A stretch of DNA of 39,690 bases from NCBI GenBank assembly GCA_023132895.1, contig JAGLXL010000009.1:1-39690 (forward strand), given 5' to 3'. Each line of letters starts with the position of its first letter. Position 1 is the first letter of the stretch. The notes beneath the pieces were generated by a model that saw only the letters and a list, made by a program, of their open reading frames with translations, had not been told where the DNA came from and searched no databases. The position numbers and the translations under genes were made by a program. Positions 34,740 to 39,690 of this stretch are shown piece by piece. The stretch comes from Nanobdellota archaeon (GTDB taxonomy: Archaea; Nanobdellota; Nanobdellia; Woesearchaeales; JAGLXL01).

Positions 34740-35966
34740 ATGGAAGTGTTGAAAAAAATAAAACCAAACAAGCAAGAGGAAAGAGAAGTTAAGGTTAAGA
34801 TAGATAGATTTTTGAAAAAGTTAAATCCAGTATTAGGGGATGCTAAGGGTGTTTTAGGCGGTTCTGGTGCCAAAGGGACTTGGTTAAAGGGTTCGCATGA
34901 TGTTGATGTATTTGTGATGTTTAATTATCGGAAGTATAAAGAAAGAAGTCATCGGTTAGCTGATGAGTTAGAGAAGAGGTTGAAAAAGAAATTTAAGAAG
35001 TATTCTAGATTACATGGGAGCAGAGATTATTTTCAAATTCAGGAGAATGGATTTACTTTTGAAGTGGTGCCGATTTTAAGGATTAGGGAAGCTGCTCAAG
35101 CAGTTAATATTACTGATATTTCTCCGCTGCATGCACAATGGGTTGCTGAAAAAAGTGATGAGAAGTTAAGAGATGGGATTAGATTGGCCAAGGCTTTTTG
35201 CAAAGCTCAGGGTTTGTACGGGGCCGAGAGTTACATTCGGGGTTTTAGCGGTTATGTCTTGGAGATTTTGGTTATTCATTATAGGGGGTTTGAAAGGTTT
35301 TTACGGAAAGTTTTGAGTTTGAAAGAGAGGCAGGTAATCGACCCTGAGAAATGGTATAAGAACAGGGAAGAAGCCATAGTGGCTTTGAATGAAGCCAAGC
35401 TGCATTCGCCGATAATAGTAATTGATCCAGTTGATAAAGAAAGGAATGCAGCAGCAGCTTTGAGCCAGGAAAAGTTTTTGCTGTTAAAGCAAAAAGCTTC
35501 AGAATATTTAAAGAAGCCGGCTGATGATTTTTTTGTTAAAGAAGAAATTAAGTTTTCTGAATTGAAAAAAAAGAAAGGCAATTTAGTTTATTTTGAAGTT
35601 GATGCCTTACAGGGGAAAAAGGATATTATTGGCTGTAAATTATTGCAGGTGTTTGTTTTTTTGAAGAAAAGATTACAGGAGTTTGGAGTAATTGAGAGCG
35701 GCTGTGATTGGGATAAATTCTGGTTTTTGGTTAAGAAAAAAGAAATAGATAAGTTTGAAATTAAGAAAGGTCCTCCGATTAAGTTGAAGAAGTATGCTTT
35801 GGAGTTTAAGAAAGTGAATAAAAAAACTTATGTTGAGAAAGGCCGTTTGATGGCTAAGGTGCCTCGTAAGTTTTATGATTTAAAAGGTTTTGTCAAAGAT
35901 AAGATTAAGGATAAGTATGTAAAAGAAAGGATAAAAACAATAAAAACTATTTCTTTTTCTTTTTGA
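34740..35966 (+). CDS. cca: CCA-adding tRNA nucleotidyltransferase, archaeal class I
   Basis: This 408-residue protein starts with the class I nucleotidyltransferase signature GGSGAKGTWLKGSHDVDVF (Gly41-Ser42, Asp54, Asp56), followed by FTFEVVPILRI with the third carboxylate region. Next are the central HAQWVAEKSDEKLRDGIRLA and AESYIRGFSGYVLEILVIHY, then the archaeal tail domain. It adds CCA to tRNA 3' ends without a template, needed here because the tRNA-Gln gene encodes no CCA. TATA-like CTTTAATAAATAG (34708-34720) gives a leaderless start. The 3' end overlaps a small convergent gene by 20 bases. Confidence 0.95.
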   Translation: MEVLKKIKPNKQEEREVKVKIDRFLKKLNPVLGDAKGVLGGSGAKGTWLKGSHDVDVFVMFNYRKYKERSHRLADELEKRLKKKFKKYSRLHGSRDYFQIQENGFTFEVVPILRIREAAQAVNITDISPLHAQWVAEKSDEKLRDGIRLAKAFCKAQGLYGAESYIRGFSGYVLEILVIHYRGFERFLRKVLSLKERQVIDPEKWYKNREEAIVALNEAKLHSPIIVIDPVDKERNAAAALSQEKFLLLKQKASEYLKKPADDFFVKEEIKFSELKKKKGNLVYFEVDALQGKKDIIGCKLLQVFVFLKKRLQEFGVIESGCDWDKFWFLVKKKEIDKFEIKKGPPIKLKKYALEFKKVNKKTYVEKGRLMAKVPRKFYDLKGFVKDKIKDKYVKERIKTIKTISFSF

Positions 35967-36162
35967 CCAAATAAACTGTGCCAGCTGCTAGACCACCAAT
36001 AGCTGTAGCAATGCCAGCAGCCATAGCAGCAGCTTTAACTGGATGGGTTTTAAGATATTTTTTAACTTTCTTTTCGGCTGCAGCTAGTTTCTTTTTGGCA
36101 TTGGCTATTTCTTTTTTTGCTTTGAGATGATGTTTTTTATGGTGTTTTGTGGTTTTTTTCAT
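35947..36162 (-). CDS. Small basic single-pass membrane protein
   Basis: This 71-residue protein begins MKKTTKHHKKHHLKAKKEIA. It has a Lys/Ala-rich helix (NAKKKLAAAEKKVKKYL), one Gly/Ala-rich membrane helix (about residues 44-66, AAAMAAGIATAIGGLAAGTV) and a KKKKK end. It resembles in shape histone-H1-like tails or ElaB/YqjD-type anchors, without identifiable homology. The ATG at 36162 is preferred over an upstream TTG. It overlaps the last 20 bases of the CCA-adding enzyme gene on the other strand, and begins 12 bases after the surface-protein stop. Confidence 0.6.
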   Translation of the reverse strand: MKKTTKHHKKHHLKAKKEIANAKKKLAAAEKKVKKYLKTHPVKAAAMAAGIATAIGGLAAGTVYLVKKKKK

Positions 36163-36173
36163 TAGATTACCCT

Positions 36174-39100
36174 TCAAAAACCAAAGTGTTTTGGTCTTTT
36201 TCTTTTGTCTTTCTTCATCACTAAGAAATACACTAATGCAGCAATAATGGCCAGAGCTAAGATTGCAAGGAATACCTTTGAACCAGTGCTCTTAGCAATC
36301 TCGGCTGCTTTTTCAGCAGCTGTTGGGGCTGTTGTTTCTATGGTTTCTTCGGGTGTTTCTATTGTTGGTTCTGGGACGACTGCAGCTGGTTCTGCAGTGG
36401 CAGCAATGGCAAAGTAACTGAAACTAATGGTAGCAGCACTGTAATAGGCATAAGCATCGTCTTCGTTTTGGAGGGTGGTTGGTGATTCTTTCCATTCGTC
36501 AATGTATCTAAATAAAGCAATATTATCTGAGGTTAAGCCGTTTTCTGCCAGCCAAGTCTTGGAAACTTTGAATTCTATCTTAACGTTTTCAATATCTTCT
36601 TCATCAAGATTCCATTCTTTGACATGGACATATTTATAGACTTGTTTGTCGTAAGAAGGTATATTTTCAGGCAAGGAGTCCAGTTTAAAGACATGCATAA
36701 CAGCAGTGTAGATTTTTGTTTTGGCAGTGAATTCAACTTTGGTAAAGCCAATTTCACTGTTGTCTATTTCTAATTCGGCTAAGTCGCCTGGAGGTATGTA
36801 ACCCCATGATTTTTTAGCAAACTGGCCTTCAATACTTTGACTGGAGCTGCCGCCACCACCGCTAGTAGTGGTTGTGGTTGTGGTTCCACAAGATTGGCTC
36901 AAGCTTGGTCGATTAGTGGTTGTGGTGCAGTTTCGGTGGTCAATGCAAGTCCTGGTTTGTATGTTATCTGAACAAGTTGACCAAGATGTGCAAGTCCAGT
37001 TTTCTGTACAGGTTAGGTCAATGACCAAGATTAAAGGACTTGACATTCCGCTGACATTATAGGTAAAGTTCCATTGTGTGGAAACATTAGTGCTTTTGAA
37101 AATTTCAATTTGGTATTGATGTATTTTGGTCGAGTCAGTGCCATTGTAATAAGTGAAATTATAATTGAGATGTGCGGTGTGGTTAGTTCCATTGTAGATA
37201 TATTCTGAACCATTATATCTGGAAATAGTGAAATTGATAACATTGCTGGTAGTTTTAGTGTTATTGATGGTTATATTCTGCAGGTTCTGGGCAAGGGTGA
37301 AATTAGAGTTAGTAACATTAATGTAAACTGTGCAGTTTTCATGGCACTCGATGCTGGCAACAGAGGCATTGGCAGTAACATTGCCCTGAGAGACTGAACT
37401 AACTGTCGGGCCAACACCAGAGAAGTGCGGGATAGTAAGCCAAATTGTATTGTAGGTGGTATTGACATAACATTCGGCTGTTTGATCTGTTTTACTGCAA
37501 GGCATGCCACTGAACCAAGAAGTATTGAAGGTGGCGTAATCTGTAAGATTGCCGCCAACACCTGTAGTTCCATTTATGCTGGTATCCCAAAGAGTGTTCC
37601 AGCTATTATCAAATAATTTTTTAATAGTCAGGGAAATAGGGGCATTGTCATCAATATTATCATCGCTGTAAGGAATGCCAATTAAAACTTCATCGTAAAT
37701 TTCTGGTCCTTGGCTGCCAAAACGCCAGGCTTCTTCTAAACTGTTACCAGCAGTAGAAGAGTTTGATTCAGAATCAAATAAGGCGTCTGGCGGGCCAGAA
37801 GCAAGCATGTCAACGTTTTTGTAATGGATGGTGATATTGTTGCTGTTTTTTCTCATTCTGAAACTGATTTTACCGCCGCCCATGATGGCTGATAAAGGAT
37901 TGAAGTCGGCTTTGACTTTTTCTGTTGCTGCTGGCATCAAGGAGCAAGCAGTTACATTTGGATAAGGGACATCGCATTGGGCATTGCTTCTTAGAAGGTC
38001 AATGTATAAGTCGGCGAAGGCCTCCTCACCAGGCATTGCTCCGGGATTAAATGAAGGTAAATCAACATTGACTGTGGCAGCTGAAAGTTGGCTGGCAGTT
38101 AATGAAGTTTTGAGAGGGGCGCCTTGGCCAGCAAAAACATTCATTTTTTTGATAGGTGCATTTAATAAAGGCAAAGTAAAGGCGCCTGCTTCATTAGAGG
38201 AGATATCTTCCATCCAGGAGAACGTTGGGCCATTGGTATAAAGAGATGAGTAATCAACTTCAGCTTCAACAAAGGCAAAATAATTGATGTTGTTTTGAGA
38301 GGAATTGCGGAGCTGGAAGGAAACTTTTTCAGTGGTGACATTTATACTAGATGCTGAGGCTGCATTATTTACTGAGATGTTGGTTACACTACCAAGCAAG
38401 GTTTGTAAGGAGAAATTAAAGCCATCAACATCGCTACCGCCATAAGTTAAGGAGATATTTCTAAAGGCACCATAATAATCACTGCTGTTTTTGGCGGTGG
38501 CAAAAAGCATAATATCAATGCCCATGGCTGAAGCAGGCAGAGTAATGTTATAGAAACCAGAGGTGGTATTAAAGAAATCGCTCTGACTCTGCCAAGCACT
38601 CATATTAGAAGGCAAGGGCTGGCCCTGGAAAATCATATCACCTGGTTCAATCAAATAAGCGACTATGTCAAGGCTCTCGAAGCCTGCGGCACTGCTGCAA
38701 TTAATATAACCTGAGATGCTGAGCAATTGTTCAGTGGTATTGAAGAGAACATCAATGTGTTTTGGATTAGTGGTATAGTCGGAGATATTATTAAGATTAT
38801 ATTTGATAGGGAAACTTTGATATGGATAAAGCATAATAGAATAATTTCTGTCAGCAGGCAAGTAGATGGTTGCATTGTAGATATAATTAGTGAACTCATC
38901 CTGGATAGGATAGCCAAGTTTGGTGTCCTTGACCATGTAGTGGAAAGAGATTGCGTGGCCGCTGACATTTTTAGCAGTGATATTGATGGTGGCTCCTTCT
39001 TTTAAATAAAAATCAATTGAGCCGAGGTTTTGCATTTCTTGCGCAGGGAATTCGGGCAAGGACTGGCCAACATAATCGGCATCAGTGCCATTATAATGGC

Positions 39101-39407
39101 GGATAACTGGTTTGTACAGCCAATTTGTGTTTAAGGTAATGCCAGTGATATTGAAATAACCTGAAGCATTGCTAAAATTAGAAAAACTGGCCATTAAAGT
39201 TGGAGGTCCACCTGCACCAAAAACATAAGCTTCAATAGTAACATTAGTATAATTTAAAGCTCCTTTAGTTGTGTTGTAAGTATAACCACCAAACTCAAAG
39301 GTTTGTGCATTGACAGCTACAGCAAATAAAATAGTTAAGATCACAAATAAGAATAATTTTTTTGGAGAAATCAAAAATTTCTCTAAACTTTTCTTCGAAA
39401 GCTTCAT
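36174..39407 (-). CDS. Large surface protein with PGF-pre-PGF-type domain and C-terminal membrane anchor
   Basis: This 1077-residue protein has an N-terminal signal (residues 1-35, LFLFVILTILFAVAVNAQ) and a long extracellular region rich in Asn-X-Ser/Thr sites with repeated beta domains (YFNITGITL, GFYNITLPAS). Near residues 800-840 is a thrombospondin-1-like Cys cluster (NWTCTSWSTCS, QTRTC), then a Thr/Gly/Ser linker. A PGF-pre-PGF-type domain spans about residues 856-995 (SWGYIPPGDLAELEID, LTSDNIALFRYIDEW). A Pro/Glu/Thr spacer and the helix VFLAILALAIIAALVYFLVM with KKDKRKR follow. It is probably an S-layer-associated glycoprotein. GAGGAGGTG before the ATG is an exceptionally strong ribosome binding site. 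Confidence 0.82.
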   Translation of the reverse strand: MKLSKKSLEKFLISPKKLFLFVILTILFAVAVNAQTFEFGGYTYNTTKGALNYTNVTIEAYVFGAGGPPTLMASFSNFSNASGYFNITGITLNTNWLYKPVIRHYNGTDADYVGQSLPEFPAQEMQNLGSIDFYLKEGATINITAKNVSGHAISFHYMVKDTKLGYPIQDEFTNYIYNATIYLPADRNYSIMLYPYQSFPIKYNLNNISDYTTNPKHIDVLFNTTEQLLSISGYINCSSAAGFESLDIVAYLIEPGDMIFQGQPLPSNMSAWQSQSDFFNTTSGFYNITLPASAMGIDIMLFATAKNSSDYYGAFRNISLTYGGSDVDGFNFSLQTLLGSVTNISVNNAASASSINVTTEKVSFQLRNSSQNNINYFAFVEAEVDYSSLYTNGPTFSWMEDISSNEAGAFTLPLLNAPIKKMNVFAGQGAPLKTSLTASQLSAATVNVDLPSFNPGAMPGEEAFADLYIDLLRSNAQCDVPYPNVTACSLMPAATEKVKADFNPLSAIMGGGKISFRMRKNSNNITIHYKNVDMLASGPPDALFDSESNSSTAGNSLEEAWRFGSQGPEIYDEVLIGIPYSDDNIDDNAPISLTIKKLFDNSWNTLWDTSINGTTGVGGNLTDYATFNTSWFSGMPCSKTDQTAECYVNTTYNTIWLTIPHFSGVGPTVSSVSQGNVTANASVASIECHENCTVYINVTNSNFTLAQNLQNITINNTKTTSNVINFTISRYNGSEYIYNGTNHTAHLNYNFTYYNGTDSTKIHQYQIEIFKSTNVSTQWNFTYNVSGMSSPLILVIDLTCTENWTCTSWSTCSDNIQTRTCIDHRNCTTTTNRPSLSQSCGTTTTTTTSGGGGSSSQSIEGQFAKKSWGYIPPGDLAELEIDNSEIGFTKVEFTAKTKIYTAVMHVFKLDSLPENIPSYDKQVYKYVHVKEWNLDEEDIENVKIEFKVSKTWLAENGLTSDNIALFRYIDEWKESPTTLQNEDDAYAYYSAATISFSYFAIAATAEPAAVVPEPTIETPEETIETTAPTAAEKAAEIAKSTGSKVFLAILALAIIAALVYFLVMKKDKRKRPKHFGF
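36238..36326 (-). repeat. 89-bp block identical to 39602-39690
   Basis: This part of the surface-protein gene encoding the membrane anchor and preceding spacer is identical to the corresponding part of the upstream paralogue. It reaches the window edge, so the true extent may be greater. Confidence 0.9.
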
Positions 39408-39531
39408 CTAAAACACCTCCTCAAGGTTGAGTGAATAATTTTAGTATATAGAATTTTTTTATTATCTAGAAGAGGAGAACATTTTTAATATTAAATTATA
39501 AAAAAATAAAAAATATTTCTTTTTGACTGAA
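39408..39531 (-). promoter_or_regulatory. Intergenic region between tandem surface-protein paralogues
   Basis: On the minus strand TTCTATATACTAA (about 39440-39452) is a TATA candidate about 30 bases before a likely start near 39415. GAGGAGGTG is just before the ATG at 39407. CTCAACCTTGAG (about 39421-39432) is a small inverted repeat in the leader. T-runs near 39505-39530 could terminate the upstream paralogue. Confidence 0.45.
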
Positions 39532-39690
39532 TCACCTATTGAAGCCAAAGTGTCTTGGTCTTTTTCTTTTGTCTTTCTTCATGACCAAAAAATAGACCAA
39601 AGCAGCAATAATGGCCAGAGCTAAGATTGCAAGGAATACCTTTGAACCAGTGCTCTTAGCAATCTCGGCTGCTTTTTCAGCAGCTGTTGG
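39532..39690 (-). CDS. C-terminal end of a second surface-protein paralogue (cut by window edge)
   Basis: The minus-strand frame is open from the right window edge to a TGA at 39532-39534. The 52 visible residues read PTAAEKAAEIAKSTGSKVFL, then the same hydrophobic anchor and KKDKRKRPRHFGFNR. They are the same as the end of the 36174-39407 protein except Lys to Arg at one position and two extra C-terminal residues. The gene lies upstream of, and in the same direction as, that paralogue, so it is a tandem duplicate. Near-identical DNA across 89 bases, with more divergence toward the stop, suggests recent duplication or gene conversion of the anchor. Confidence 0.85.
   Translation of the reverse strand, partial: PTAAEKAAEIAKSTGSKVFLAILALAIIAALVYFLVMKKDKRKRPRHFGFNR
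39602..39690 (-). repeat. 89-bp block identical to 36238-36326
   Basis: Exact copy of the anchor-coding block of the neighbouring surface-protein gene, truncated by the window edge. Confidence 0.9.

Overview
The window is a stretch of low-GC archaeal chromosome, most likely from a DPANN lineage of the Woesearchaeota/Pacearchaeota type. The evidence is archaeal ribosomal proteins (uL1, uL10, P1/L12, eL33, eS24, eS31), archaeal RNA polymerase parts (Rpo7, Rpo11, Spt4), a class I CCA-adding enzyme, a PAC2 proteasome chaperone, a PGF-pre-PGF surface protein, TATA/BRE promoters placed for leaderless starts, and many short lineage-specific genes. The lineage is an inference; no rRNA is present.

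Layout. 1-4.0 kb: the tail of a propeller-like gene, a RecB/Cas4-type nuclease (-), a membrane OB-fold protein with a TctA-type permease, and a one-gene cassette bracketed by a 37-bp direct repeat at the permease 3' end. 4.0-4.5 kb: tRNA-Gln(CUG) with a 20-nt intron in its T-loop, then eL33. 4.5-10.1 kb: small membrane proteins, a membrane/coiled-coil gene pair, a PAC2 chaperone and hypothetical genes. 10.1-13.7 kb: an accessory island with an HNH protein, a serine recombinase, two coiled-coil plus winged-helix proteins and 0.77 kb of repeat-rich, AT-rich, C-poor noncoding DNA. 13.7-16.5 kb: METTL5-like methylase, Rpo11, an unknown protein with an in-frame palindromic insert, cis-prenyltransferase and a lipoprotein. 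16.5-22.3 kb: lineage-specific genes (HExxH-containing protein, APH-like kinase with a membrane anchor, AbrB-PhoU regulator, lipoprotein, transglutaminase-like protein), several sharing an upstream promoter motif. 22.3-26.6 kb: the uL1-uL10-P1 ribosomal stalk operon and a coiled-coil protein. uL10 carries a tail of about 400 residues. 26.6-29.3 kb (-): the conserved archaeal order PIN protein - Rpo7 - Spt4 - eS24 - eS31. 29.3-34.7 kb: two TrmB-type regulators, each divergent from a lineage-specific gene with a perfect palindrome between the promoters, around a cation/proton antiporter. 34.7-39.7 kb: the CCA-adding enzyme, a small basic membrane protein, a 1077-residue surface protein and the end of a paralogue.

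The most unusual signal is a family of short palindromic elements at 1.4, 13.5, 14.3, 15.0, 22.3-22.45 (three in tandem), 25.3 and 27.55 kb. Each has a first hairpin framed by a 5' CG or TG and a 3' TGG(G), and usually a second hairpin. Stem sequences differ between copies yet remain self-complementary. Copies sit at gene ends, ahead of promoters and once in frame inside a gene. Two are bracketed by direct repeats with the same 62-bp offset, which suggests insertion with target duplication. Mobility or RNA function is inference.
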